The notes beneath the pieces are model-generated. The model did not search any database. It saw nothing but the letters and a program-made list of their open reading frames with translations, and was not told the origin of the DNA. DNA of 30,225 nucleotides from the NCBI GenBank assembly GCA_946629205.1, contig CAMOXP010000002.1, forward strand, positions 1 to 30,225. Reading direction: 5' to 3'. This document shows positions 16,498-25,060 of this stretch, piece by piece. The stretch is from an uncultured Bacillota bacterium (GTDB lineage: Bacteria; Bacillota; Clostridia; Peptostreptococcales; Anaerovoracaceae). The translations under genes were made by a program, and so were the position numbers. Each line of letters begins with the position of its first letter. Position 1 is the first letter of the stretch.

Positions 16498-16989
16498 ATG
16501 AAATACGTAAGAATCGAAATGGAAGACGGCGGTGTTATGAGAGGTGAACTCTATCCGGAGATCGCGCCGGAGACAGTTGCGAATTTCGAGAAACTGGTCA
16601 ACGACGGGTTTTATGACGGACTCATCTTTCACAGAGTCATTCCGGGATTTATGATCCAGGGCGGCTGCCCGCAGGGCAACGGCATGGGCGGTCCGGGCTG
16701 GACCATCAAGGGTGAATTCACATCCAACGGATTCGAGAACAACCTGAAGCACACGACAGGCGTGATGTCCATGGCAAGAACACCGTTCCCTGACTCTGCC
16801 GGATCCCAGTTCTTCATCATGGTCCACGACGCTCCGTTCCTGGACGGCGAATACGCAGCTTTCGGCAAGATCATCGAAGGGCAGGAGGTTGCAGACGCCA
16901 TCGTCGCAACGCCGCGCGACATGAATGACAAGCCGAAAAAGCCACAGAGGATGGCCAAAGTAACAATCGAGACGATCGAGGAGGAATAG
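16498..16989 (+). CDS. Cyclophilin-type peptidyl-prolyl isomerase
   Basis: This 163-residue cytoplasmic cyclophilin has no signal peptide. The start is ATG 16498, 8 nt after AGGAGG; an in-frame ATG at 16348 lies inside the Nudix gene and is rejected. Catalytic motifs are FHRVIPGFMIQGG, MSMARTPFPDSAGSQFFI and the FGKIIEGQEV segment, all intact. It catalyses cis/trans isomerisation of Xaa-Pro bonds in protein folding. The acyl-CoA dehydrogenase gene starts 3 nt after its stop. Confidence 0.96.
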   Translation: MKYVRIEMEDGGVMRGELYPEIAPETVANFEKLVNDGFYDGLIFHRVIPGFMIQGGCPQGNGMGGPGWTIKGEFTSNGFENNLKHTTGVMSMARTPFPDSAGSQFFIMVHDAPFLDGEYAAFGKIIEGQEVADAIVATPRDMNDKPKKPQRMAKVTIETIEEE

Positions 16990-16992
16990 TCG

Positions 16993-18138
16993 ATGGATTA
17001 TCATTTCACAGAGGAGCAGGGCCTTCTGCGTGACGCCTTTGCGCAGTTCGCGAAGGAGGAAATCGCGCCGCACGCTGCTGCGTGGGATGCGGAGGATCAC
17101 GTGCCGATGGACATCGTACCGAAGCTCGGCGAGATGGGCATCATGGGCGTGTTCGTTCCCGAAGAGTACGGCGGCACAGGTCTTGGCCACATCGAAAGAT
17201 GTATTGCGCTCGAAGAAATCGCCAGGTATTCTGCAGGCCTTGCCATGATGGTGTTCACCCATCATCTGGGCGTTGCTGCGATCGTCGATTACGGTACAGA
17301 GGAGCAGAAGCAGAAGTGGCTGCCGGGCATGTGCGACGGAAGCTGCGTATGCGGTCTGGCTGTCACGGAACCCGGCGGCGGAAGCGATGTTGCCGGCCTC
17401 AAGACTGTCGCGGTGCTGGAGGACGATACCTGGACCATCAACGGAAGAAAGTGCTTCATCACCAACTCGCACTGCGCAGGCGTTACTGTCGTGACCTGCA
17501 GGACAGGTGAGGATGAGAAGGGCAGACCTCTCATGTCCACCATCGCCATCGAGGCAGGTACGGAAGGATTCAAGCCGGGAAGAGAAGAAAACAAACTGGG
17601 ACTGCGCGGTTCCTTTACAGGCGAACTGATCATGGACAACGTGAAAGTACCGGCCGGCAATACAGTAGGAGCGCCGGGCAAAGGCATGCCGATCACCATG
17701 AAAGAGCTGGGTGAAGTCGGCAGAGCCAGCATGGCAGCCATCGAACTGGGGATCCTCAGAGCCTGCCTGGAAGACGCGGTTGCCTTTGCAAAGGAAAGGG
17801 TGCTGTACGGCAAGCCGATCTCCAAGCTTCAGGCTATTCAATTCCAGATCGCGGAGATCCGCTGCGACTACGAAGCGTCCAGGCTGATGCTGTATAATGC
17901 GGCGGCAATGAAGGATGAGGGAAAAGTTGGTGCGGAGTTCTCCATGGCCAAGTACTTCATCTCGGAGGCGGCGGTCAGATCCGCGAAACGGCTTATGGAG
18001 ATCATGGGCGGCTACGGATTCGTGAACGAGTATCCGGCGGGCAGATATCTGCGCGACGCTGTCGGATGCATCCCGTCCTGCGGGACCAGCGAGATCCAGA
18101 AGATGATCGTGGCAGGGGAAACGCTCAAGAAATTTTAA
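16993..18138 (+). CDS. Acyl-CoA dehydrogenase family flavoprotein, atypical active site
   Basis: This 381-residue protein has the full-length acyl-CoA dehydrogenase fold (N-terminal helical, beta-barrel and C-terminal helical domains). FAD and substrate motifs are intact: GLAVTEPGGGSD at 121-132, FITN at 155-158, and GGYGFVNEYPAGRYLRDA at 339-356. The usual catalytic base is the Glu of IYEGTxEIQ, for example Glu367 in Megasphaera butyryl-CoA dehydrogenase. Here the segment reads IPSCGTSEIQ and the position is Cys363. The alternative base used by isovaleryl- and long-chain enzymes (Glu before Arg in helix G) is Gly243 here (EVGRASMA). The gene lies upstream of etfB and etfA, so electrons probably pass to or from that flavoprotein. 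The reaction may be a reductase or other non-standard one rather than simple alpha/beta dehydrogenation. The substrate is unknown. Confidence 0.93.
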   Translation: MDYHFTEEQGLLRDAFAQFAKEEIAPHAAAWDAEDHVPMDIVPKLGEMGIMGVFVPEEYGGTGLGHIERCIALEEIARYSAGLAMMVFTHHLGVAAIVDYGTEEQKQKWLPGMCDGSCVCGLAVTEPGGGSDVAGLKTVAVLEDDTWTINGRKCFITNSHCAGVTVVTCRTGEDEKGRPLMSTIAIEAGTEGFKPGREENKLGLRGSFTGELIMDNVKVPAGNTVGAPGKGMPITMKELGEVGRASMAAIELGILRACLEDAVAFAKERVLYGKPISKLQAIQFQIAEIRCDYEASRLMLYNAAAMKDEGKVGAEFSMAKYFISEAAVRSAKRLMEIMGGYGFVNEYPAGRYLRDAVGCIPSCGTSEIQKMIVAGETLKKF

Positions 18139-18172
18139 CCAAATGATTTGAACGCCGTGGAGAGTACTCCGC

Positions 18173-18288
18173 CGAACGCTCGCGCTCTGTCCTGCGTGAA
18201 TTGCACTGCGGCTAAAGCCGCGCAATTCTTGCATGGCACCTACATGCGGATCAAAGATCCGTGTTAGGTACACATCACGCAACGTTCG
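18173..18288 (+). other. Structured intergenic element before etfB (multibranch RNA fold)
   Basis: Outer stem CGAACG (18173-18178) pairs with CGTTCG (18283-18288). The next stem, TGCGTGA (18193-18199), pairs with TCACGCA (18275-18281). Inside are two hairpins. The first is AATTGC/GCAATT (ends at 18200 and 18227) with an inner GCGGC-TAAA-GCCGC (18208-18221). The second is CGGATC-AAA-GATCCG (18247-18261), extended by ACA/TGT and ACCT/AGGT (18238-18269). The fold ends 3 nt before the first etfB ATG, and no Shine-Dalgarno is visible. It may be a cis-regulatory RNA or an inserted palindromic repeat. No second copy was noticed in the window. Confidence 0.6.
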
Positions 18289-18291
18289 ATA

Positions 18292-19128
18292 ATGATGGAT
18301 ATGAACATTCTTGTTTTACTGAAACCGGTGCCTGACCCTGAACAGGAGCGGGACATTCAAATAGATACGGGCAGCGGCAGGATCGTGCGCGAGGGCGTGA
18401 AGCACGTGATCGATCCGGAGAGCCGCAATGCTCTGGAAGCGGCGCTGCAGCTGGCGAAAAAGCCGGGCGGGGAGCCGGGTTTTGTTGCGGCGCTCGCCAT
18501 GGCGCCTGCGCAGATGAAAGACAAGCTCACAGAGGCGCTGGCGATGGGTGCGGATGAGGCGTATCTGCTGTCAGACAAAGCGTTCGGCGGCGCGGACACC
18601 TACGCCACATCTTACACGCTGGCGGCTGCTGTGCGGAAGATCGAGGCAGAAAAAGAGCTGCAGTTCGATCTGATCCTTGCCGGCACATCCAGCTCAGACG
18701 GAGGGACCTCCCATGTGGCCGTGCAGACAGCGGAGTGGCTGGGTCGTACGCACATTTCAAATGTCTGCAGTATCGAGCTGCCGGACAGTGCTGCAGGCGG
18801 CGCCCTGATCCGCGCAGTCAAGCGAAGCGAAGAGGTCATGCTGACCTTTGAAGGAGAAGGACCTGCTGTGATCGGGGTGACGCGGGACATCAACAAGCCG
18901 CGGCTCGTCACAGCCATGGGAATCATCAAGGCCAGGAAGAAACCGCTGACGGTATGGAACATCGAGGACCTTGTCATTGATCCGGACAAAGCCGGTTTGG
19001 CAGGATCGCCCACAAAACCGGGCAGACTCTTCAAACCGGAAACCGGCAGAACAGCGAAAGAACCGTGGGAGACGCCGGAAGAGGCGGCAGCAGGAATCCT
19101 GGAAATCATAAGAGAGGCGGGGATCTGA
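18292..19128 (+). CDS. etfB: Electron transfer flavoprotein beta subunit
   Basis: This 278-residue EtfB forms a heterodimer with EtfA and carries electrons between acyl-CoA dehydrogenases and other carriers. It has the family N-terminus (MNILVLLKPVPDPEQERDI), DPESRNALEAALQL and the TSSSDGGTSHVAVQTAEWLG nucleotide-binding segment. The C-terminal region (LTVWNIEDLVIDPDKAG) is also typical. ATG codons at 18292, 18295 and 18301 are all possible starts. 18301 matches the family N-terminus best, and none has a clear Shine-Dalgarno because the preceding 116 nt are a structured element. Whether this Etf bifurcates electrons cannot be decided from sequence by eye. Confidence 0.94.
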   Translation: MMDMNILVLLKPVPDPEQERDIQIDTGSGRIVREGVKHVIDPESRNALEAALQLAKKPGGEPGFVAALAMAPAQMKDKLTEALAMGADEAYLLSDKAFGGADTYATSYTLAAAVRKIEAEKELQFDLILAGTSSSDGGTSHVAVQTAEWLGRTHISNVCSIELPDSAAGGALIRAVKRSEEVMLTFEGEGPAVIGVTRDINKPRLVTAMGIIKARKKPLTVWNIEDLVIDPDKAGLAGSPTKPGRLFKPETGRTAKEPWETPEEAAAGILEIIREAGI

Positions 19129-19129
19129 A

Positions 19130-20083
19130 ATGAAAGCAGATGATATCAACAAGATCCTCATTCTCGATCAGGGAGATCCGGTCGCGGGGCAGCTGCTTAC
19201 CAAAGCAGCTGCAGTCTTCGGTGAAAAAACGGAATACGTAGTGCTAAAGGCACACAAAACCCACAACATCGCCCTCAGGATGATGGAACAGACGGTTCGG
19301 GAAGAAAACCCCGAGCTGGTGCTGATCGGGGCAACGGCGCTGGGTGAGGAAATCGCGCCGGCGCTGGGCGTACGCCTCCGGACAGGCGTAGCAGCCCATT
19401 GTGTGGATATCAGGGTGAATGACGAAGGCCGTCTCACCTTCCTGATCCCGGCCTTCGGAGGAAGAGTCATTGGCGAGATTTTTATTCCTGACGCAAAGGC
19501 AGGGCAGCCTGCCATTGCCACCGTGAAACCGGGGATCTTCCAGCAGCGGATCAGTTTATATGACGGCTTCTGCCGGACAGATATTGGTCCTGCGCCCAGC
19601 GTCAGGATCATCGACGCGGACGCCCTGGCGGCTGACGGGAGCATCCCGGAAGGCAGCAAGACCCAGGGAGCATTCCGGCTTGCGGAAATCACGCCTCGGC
19701 AGCGCGCGGCGAGCGACATCGCCTGCGCGGAGCTCATACTCTGCGGCGGTTACGGACTGGGCAATGAAGAAACCTGGCACAAACTGGAGGCGCTGGCAGA
19801 TAAACTCAACGGCGCAGCCGCCTGCACAAGAGCTGCTCTTGACGCAGGATGGGGATGCACGGAGGATACGATGATCGGCACCAGCGGGAGGGCGGTAAGC
19901 CCCGAAGTCTATGTTGGATTCGGCATCTCGGGCGCAGCCCATCACACCTGCGGCATCGCCGGTGCAGGCAGGATCATCAGTATCAATACAGACAAGGACG
20001 CGGAGGCTTTTGCGGCGTCCGATTACAAAGGAGTATTCGACGCGGAGCAGGTCATAGACGCTCTGCTTGATCAGATAAAATAA
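19130..20083 (+). CDS. etfA: Electron transfer flavoprotein alpha subunit
   Basis: This 317-residue EtfA starts 1 nt after the etfB stop. The C-terminal FAD-binding domain is well conserved (GTSGRAVSPEVYVGFGISGAAHH, residues about 247-270, then INTDKDAEAFAASDYKGVFD). The N-terminal domain is more divergent but has the expected LVLIGATALGEEIAPALGVRL segment. No ferredoxin-like 4Fe-4S extension is present at the N-terminus. Together with EtfB and the upstream acyl-CoA dehydrogenase it probably forms one electron-transfer unit. Confidence 0.95.
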   Translation: MKADDINKILILDQGDPVAGQLLTKAAAVFGEKTEYVVLKAHKTHNIALRMMEQTVREENPELVLIGATALGEEIAPALGVRLRTGVAAHCVDIRVNDEGRLTFLIPAFGGRVIGEIFIPDAKAGQPAIATVKPGIFQQRISLYDGFCRTDIGPAPSVRIIDADALAADGSIPEGSKTQGAFRLAEITPRQRAASDIACAELILCGGYGLGNEETWHKLEALADKLNGAAACTRAALDAGWGCTEDTMIGTSGRAVSPEVYVGFGISGAAHHTCGIAGAGRIISINTDKDAEAFAASDYKGVFDAEQVIDALLDQIK

Positions 20084-20094
20084 GGGGTGATATT

Positions 20095-20808
20095 TTGAGA
20101 AAAGGCAATATCGACATCACATTCATAATCATTATCGTGCTGCTGGCAGGCAGCTCCCTGCGGAGCGGGATGGCTGACCCCAAGCAGTGGCTTATGGAAA
20201 AACTGCTGCTGCTTCCGGGCATCATCATCGGTCTGTCTTTGCATGAGTTCGGACACGCGGTCGTGGCGTACAAACTGGGAGACAACACGCCGAAACTCCA
20301 GGGCAGGGTCACGATCAATCCCATGGCGCACATCGACTGGATGGGACTGGCGGCACTGTTCTTCTGCGGATTCGGGTGGGGACAGCCGGTGCAGATCAAT
20401 CCGTACAATTTCAAACACAGAAGGCGGGATGAACTGTTTGTTTCCCTGGCCGGTGTGGTGATGAACCTGCTGGTAGCAGCGTTTTTCATCGCTGTCGCCA
20501 AGGTGTTTGTGATTGCGACAGGAGGCGCCTTGAACACAACGCTTGTTGAAGGTCTCTGGTGGATCATCTACTACGCCATCCAGATCAACTTCGTGCTGAT
20601 GATCTTCAACCTGATTCCATGCCCGCCGCTGGACGGCTTCAACATCATCGCCCAGATCGCGGGATTCGGAAACACGGAGACCTACTGGCGCATCTACAAC
20701 TACGGCAGTTGGTTCCTGATCATCATCATCGTGTTCGGCGTCGCAGGCATGATCCTGTCGCCGTGCGTCAGTTTCCTGATGAACATCGTATGGGGAATAC
20801 TCTTTTAG
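20095..20808 (+). CDS. M50 site-2-protease-family membrane metalloprotease
   Basis: This 237-residue polytopic membrane protein starts with TTG at 20095, preceded by AAGGGGTGA. The zinc site HEFGH is at His50-Glu51-His54 in the first long membrane segment. The second zinc-ligand motif, here PCPPLDGFN with Asp180, is in the third. The usual roles are intramembrane cleavage of anti-sigma factors or signal peptide remnants. It lacks PDZ and CBS domains, so it is not RseP-like, and there is no SpoIVFA-like partner next to it. The substrate is unknown. Confidence 0.9.
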   Translation: MRKGNIDITFIIIIVLLAGSSLRSGMADPKQWLMEKLLLLPGIIIGLSLHEFGHAVVAYKLGDNTPKLQGRVTINPMAHIDWMGLAALFFCGFGWGQPVQINPYNFKHRRRDELFVSLAGVVMNLLVAAFFIAVAKVFVIATGGALNTTLVEGLWWIIYYAIQINFVLMIFNLIPCPPLDGFNIIAQIAGFGNTETYWRIYNYGSWFLIIIIVFGVAGMILSPCVSFLMNIVWGILF

Positions 20809-20838
20809 AGAAATTAGGGAATATCATAAGGATTATCA

Positions 20839-23100
20839 ATGGGAAGAACAGATTATCTTGACAAACTGAATGACAAACAAAGGGAAGCGGCCACGTATAC
20901 CGAGGGTCCGCTTCTTATACTTGCTGGAGCGGGGAGCGGCAAGACCAGCACGATGACGTGCCGGATCGCGTATCTCATCAGAGAGATGAATGTTGCCCCT
21001 TACAATATCCTGGCTGTGACCTTCACCAACAAAGCCGCGAAGGAAATGCGGGAGAGAGTCCAGCGCCTCATCGGCGAGGGCGTCAATATGTGGATCCTCA
21101 CATTCCATTCGGCGTGCCTCAGGATCCTGCGGCGGCACGCTGAGGTCCTTGACTACGGGCGTGACTTCGCGGTCTATGATCCTACCGATCAGAAGACGGT
21201 CGTGAAGAATATCTGCAAGGATCTCAATATCGACACGAAGAAGTTCGCGCCGGGGTATTTCCTGAGCAGGATTTCCCACTGCAAGGAGCAGCGTATCACC
21301 GCTAAGGAGTATAACAACATTTTTGGCACGGACTACAAAGAGCAGATGATGGGGCAGGTGTACCTCGAGTACGACAAGACCCTGAAAAAGAACAACGCCA
21401 TGGACTTCGACGATCTGCTCCTCAAAACAGTCGAACTCTTTGAAAAGGATGAAGAAATACTGCTCAGATATCAGGACAGATTTCAATACATCATGGTGGA
21501 TGAGTATCAGGATACGAACATGATCCAGTACGCCTTCGTCAAGCTGCTGGCCGACGCGCGCGACCGGAACGGGAACATTCGCCGGAATCTGTGTGTTGTC
21601 GGCGATGACGATCAGTGTATCTATCAGTGGCGCGGCGCCGACATCCGCAACATCCTTGAATTCGAAAAGGATTTTCCCGGCGCAAAGACCGTAAAGCTTG
21701 AGCAGAATTACCGCTCGACAGCGAATATCCTGGCAGCCGCCCACAGCGTCATTTCCCACAACAGGGGCCGTAAATCCAAGAAACTCTGGACAGACGCTGA
21801 GGACGGAAAGAAAATCGTCTACTACAACGCGGATGACGAAAAGGACGAGGCGTATTTCATCGCCGGTGAGATCAACAGGATCGCGGGATCTGCGTCGTTC
21901 GCAGATACGGGCCGTTCCGATTACCGGGAGTTCGCCATTCTGTACAGGACGAACGCCCAGTCGAGGACCTTTGAAGAGGCGCTTTCGGGAAGAGGGATCC
22001 CGTACCGCGTGCTCGGCGGACTCAGATATTACGACAGAAAAGAAATCAAAGACATGATGAGCTATATGGGTCTGGTGCAGAACAAGGCGAACGACCTGGC
22101 GCTGGTCCGCATCATCAACGAGCCGAAGAGAGGCGTAGGCGGCAAGACACTGCAAAAGCTGCAGGCGCTGGCGCAGGTCAGGGGCTGCAGTCTCTTTGAT
22201 GTCCTGCTCGACGATGAGATCATCAGCTCATTCAGCACGAAAGTATCGGAGAATCTCAAGCAATTCGCCGGCCTGATCGAAACTTACAGCATCGAAAAAG
22301 ACAACATGAAGATCTCGGATCTTTATGACGGACTTCTGGTCAATTCCGGGTATATGAAAGCGCTGGAGGATCAGCATACAGTCGAAGCGGAAAGCAGGCT
22401 TGAAAATCTCATGGAATTCAAGTCAGTCATCGTCGGGTATGAAAAGGAAGACCCGAACATGAATCTGGCTGAGTTCATGGAACGCATCGCGCTTCTAGCC
22501 GATGTGGACAATCACGACGCAGAGGAGAACGCCGTCACGCTCATGACGCTTCACAGCGCCAAAGGACTGGAGTTTCCCTATGTGTTCATGCCCGGTATGG
22601 AGGACGGGCTGTTCCCGGGCTGGCGTGCCTTTGACAGAGAAGACGGACTGGAAGAAGAACGGCGGCTTTGCTATGTGGGGATCACCCGGGCGAAGGAGCG
22701 CCTGTGGATGACGAGCGCCAGGACAAGGACCCTGTACGGCAGAACGGATTACACACGGGAATCTGTCTTTCTCCATGAGCTTGACAATAAGCTTCTGGAA
22801 GGGGACGGAATCTACGATAGGAAAGAAAAGAAGGTCGAAGGGCTCTTCAGAGACGGCGTATCTCAGAGAACGCCGATCAAACCATTCGATCAACTGAAAT
22901 ACGCCAGAGCGCAGACAAAGAAAAAAGCCGATGCAATGGCAAAAGCAAACGCGGCAGATTTCGCGCCGGGAGACAGAGTTTCCCATCCGAAGTTTGGTGA
23001 GGGAACGATCCTCGAATTGAACGGGAATGTTGTAAGGATCGAATTCGCAGACCAGACCAGGAAACTGGCTCTGGGCATTGCGCCTTTAAAGAAACTGTGA
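20839..23100 (+). CDS. pcrA: ATP-dependent DNA helicase PcrA/UvrD
   Basis: This 753-residue superfamily 1A 3'-5' helicase is the length usual for Firmicute PcrA. Motifs in order: Q motif (LNDKQREAA), Walker A GAGSGKT at 30-36, Ia TFTNKAAKEM, II VDEYQDTN, III GDDDQCIYQWRGAD, IV LEQNYRS, V TLHSAKGLEFPYVF and VI EERRLCYVGITRAKE. The C-terminus carries the Tudor-like PcrA domain that contacts RNA polymerase (FAPGDRVSHPKFGEGTI). It acts in repair, plasmid replication and removal of RecA or stalled complexes. The adjacent ligA matches the common pcrA-ligA pairing in Firmicutes. Confidence 0.97.
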   Translation: MGRTDYLDKLNDKQREAATYTEGPLLILAGAGSGKTSTMTCRIAYLIREMNVAPYNILAVTFTNKAAKEMRERVQRLIGEGVNMWILTFHSACLRILRRHAEVLDYGRDFAVYDPTDQKTVVKNICKDLNIDTKKFAPGYFLSRISHCKEQRITAKEYNNIFGTDYKEQMMGQVYLEYDKTLKKNNAMDFDDLLLKTVELFEKDEEILLRYQDRFQYIMVDEYQDTNMIQYAFVKLLADARDRNGNIRRNLCVVGDDDQCIYQWRGADIRNILEFEKDFPGAKTVKLEQNYRSTANILAAAHSVISHNRGRKSKKLWTDAEDGKKIVYYNADDEKDEAYFIAGEINRIAGSASFADTGRSDYREFAILYRTNAQSRTFEEALSGRGIPYRVLGGLRYYDRKEIKDMMSYMGLVQNKANDLALVRIINEPKRGVGGKTLQKLQALAQVRGCSLFDVLLDDEIISSFSTKVSENLKQFAGLIETYSIEKDNMKISDLYDGLLVNSGYMKALEDQHTVEAESRLENLMEFKSVIVGYEKEDPNMNLAEFMERIALLADVDNHDAEENAVTLMTLHSAKGLEFPYVFMPGMEDGLFPGWRAFDREDGLEEERRLCYVGITRAKERLWMTSARTRTLYGRTDYTRESVFLHELDNKLLEGDGIYDRKEKKVEGLFRDGVSQRTPIKPFDQLKYARAQTKKKADAMAKANAADFAPGDRVSHPKFGEGTILELNGNVVRIEFADQTRKLALGIAPLKKL

Positions 23101-23107
23101 GAACGAG

Positions 23108-25060
23108 ATGAAAGAACGAATCGAAGAATTAGTCAGAATACTGAACGAGGCGTCAAGGGCTTACTATCAGCAGGACACGGAGATCATGTCCAATCAGGAG
23201 TATGATGCTTTGTATGATGAGCTCGCTGCACTTGAGAAAGAGACGGGCATCGTCATGGCGAACAGCCCGACCGTCAATGTCGGCTATGAAGTGGTAAGCA
23301 GTCTTCCGAAGGAGCCGCATCCGTCTCCTATGCTGTCGCTGGACAAGACCAAAGAGGTCAGCGAGCTTCAGCAGTGGCTGGGCGATAAGGAAGGCCTGCT
23401 GTCCTGGAAGCTGGACGGCCTGACCGTCGTTCTGACTTATGAGAACGGCAGCCTCGCGAAAGCGGTGACAAGAGGCGACGGCGTCATAGGCGAAGTCATC
23501 ACAGCCAACGCCAGGACCTTCGAGAACATCCCGATCTCCATTCCGGAGAAGGGACAGGTCGTGATAAGAGGAGAGGCCGTTATCAGCTACAGCGATTTCG
23601 AAGCGATCAATACAGACGGCGTCTACAAGAATCCGCGGAATCTTTGCAGCGGATCGGTGAGACAGCTCAACAGCAGGATCACAGCAGAGCGCCATGTGCG
23701 GTTTTTCGCCTTTTCCCTCGCGGCGGGCGGGGAGGATTTTGCGTTTCGCCACCAGCAGATCGAGTGGATGAACGACCAGGGTTTCGAGACGGTCCGCAAC
23801 GTTCCAGTCACGGCAGAGACCGTCGCGGATGCGGTGAAAGACTATGAGCAGGCGATACCCGGATTCGACATCCCCTCGGACGGGCTCGTTCTGATATATG
23901 ACGATATCGCATTCGGAAGATCGCTTGGAACCACGGCGAAGTTTCCGAGGGATGCGATCGCCTTCAAGTGGCAGGATGAAATCAGCGATACAAGGCTGCT
24001 TGATATCATATGGAACGCATCCAGAACAGGGCTGATCAATCCGATCGCTGTATTTGAACCCGTTGAACTGGAGGGAACGACTGTCAGCCGCGCTTCCGTG
24101 CACAACCTGAGCATCGTCAGGGAGCTGGAACTGGGGTTCGGCGACACGATCAGCGTATACAAGGCCAACATGATCATCCCGCAGATCGCAGGCAACAAGT
24201 CAAAGGGCGCGGAGCAGACAGCGGACGGCACCCCGCGCAGGCTGATCGGACCGCCGGAGAAGTGCCCCGTCTGCGGACATGATACTGTGATCAAAAGCGA
24301 GAACGGTATCGAGACCGTCCACTGTGTCAACGAGGAGTGTCCGGCGAAGAGAATCAAATCGTTCACGCATTTTGTGGGGCGGAACGCTATGAATATAGAA
24401 GGCTTGTCGGAAGCGACGCTGGAGAAGTTCGTGGATGAAGCGCTGATCAGAACGCCGGCGGATCTCTTCCGGATGGAAGGCTGCAGGCAGCGCATCGTTT
24501 CCATGGACGGGTTTGGTGAGAAATCATTTGAAAACCTGCTTGCTGCTGCGGAGAAGGCGTCCCATACGACGCCGGACCGGCTGCTGTACGCGCTGGGGAT
24601 CCCGAATATCGGCGTCGCCAACGCGCGTATGATCTGCCGGGCATGCAAGAACAAATGGGATGACATTGCGGGGCTGACTGAGGAGGACCTCGTTGGCATT
24701 GAAGGCATCGGCGACATTATGGCAAAGGCTTATGTAGATTACTTTAATAATGAGGACAACAAAAGACTCGTTGAGGATCTGCTTGGTGTGCTGACCATTG
24801 ATGAGAGCTTCGAGGAGGCCGGGGACGTTCTGGCCGGGAAGACCTTCGTCATAACGGGAAGCCTTTCCTATTTTGAAAACAGGGATGCTGCAAAAGCAAA
24901 GATTGAAGAACTTGGCGGGAAGACGGCCGGCTCTGTCAGCAAAAAGACAGACTATCTGATCAACAACGACATTGCATCCGCTTCTTCCAAAAACAAGAAG
25001 GCGAAGGAACTGGGTATCCCGATTATTACTGAAGAAGATTTTCTGGAGATGATAAAGTGA
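23108..25060 (+). CDS. ligA: NAD-dependent DNA ligase LigA
   Basis: This 650-residue ligase seals nicks using NAD. The domain order is canonical: domain Ia (about 1-60), adenylation domain with the nucleophile Lys101 in KLDG, TRGDGVIGEVITAN at 121-134, an OB fold, a C4 zinc finger (Cys386, Cys389, Cys406, Cys411), helix-hairpin-helix repeats (FGEKSFENL, GIGDIMAKAYVDYF) and a C-terminal BRCT domain (from about 575, AGKTFVITGSL). Several motifs are a little divergent from the E. coli type (SWKLDGLTVV), but no key residue is missing. It starts 7 nt after pcrA and overlaps the next start (GTGA). Confidence 0.97.
   Translation: MKERIEELVRILNEASRAYYQQDTEIMSNQEYDALYDELAALEKETGIVMANSPTVNVGYEVVSSLPKEPHPSPMLSLDKTKEVSELQQWLGDKEGLLSWKLDGLTVVLTYENGSLAKAVTRGDGVIGEVITANARTFENIPISIPEKGQVVIRGEAVISYSDFEAINTDGVYKNPRNLCSGSVRQLNSRITAERHVRFFAFSLAAGGEDFAFRHQQIEWMNDQGFETVRNVPVTAETVADAVKDYEQAIPGFDIPSDGLVLIYDDIAFGRSLGTTAKFPRDAIAFKWQDEISDTRLLDIIWNASRTGLINPIAVFEPVELEGTTVSRASVHNLSIVRELELGFGDTISVYKANMIIPQIAGNKSKGAEQTADGTPRRLIGPPEKCPVCGHDTVIKSENGIETVHCVNEECPAKRIKSFTHFVGRNAMNIEGLSEATLEKFVDEALIRTPADLFRMEGCRQRIVSMDGFGEKSFENLLAAAEKASHTTPDRLLYALGIPNIGVANARMICRACKNKWDDIAGLTEEDLVGIEGIGDIMAKAYVDYFNNEDNKRLVEDLLGVLTIDESFEEAGDVLAGKTFVITGSLSYFENRDAAKAKIEELGGKTAGSVSKKTDYLINNDIASASSKNKKAKELGIPIITEEDFLEMIK

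Noticed and set aside
16480..18282. A 600-codon open frame on the minus strand across the cyclophilin and acyl-CoA dehydrogenase genes
   Set aside because: Its translation is low in hydrophobic order, has no recognisable motif and is antisense to two clear genes.
20095..20808. Identification of the M50 protease as SpoIVFB or RseP
   Set aside because: There are no CBS or PDZ domains and no partner genes; the motifs support only the broad family.
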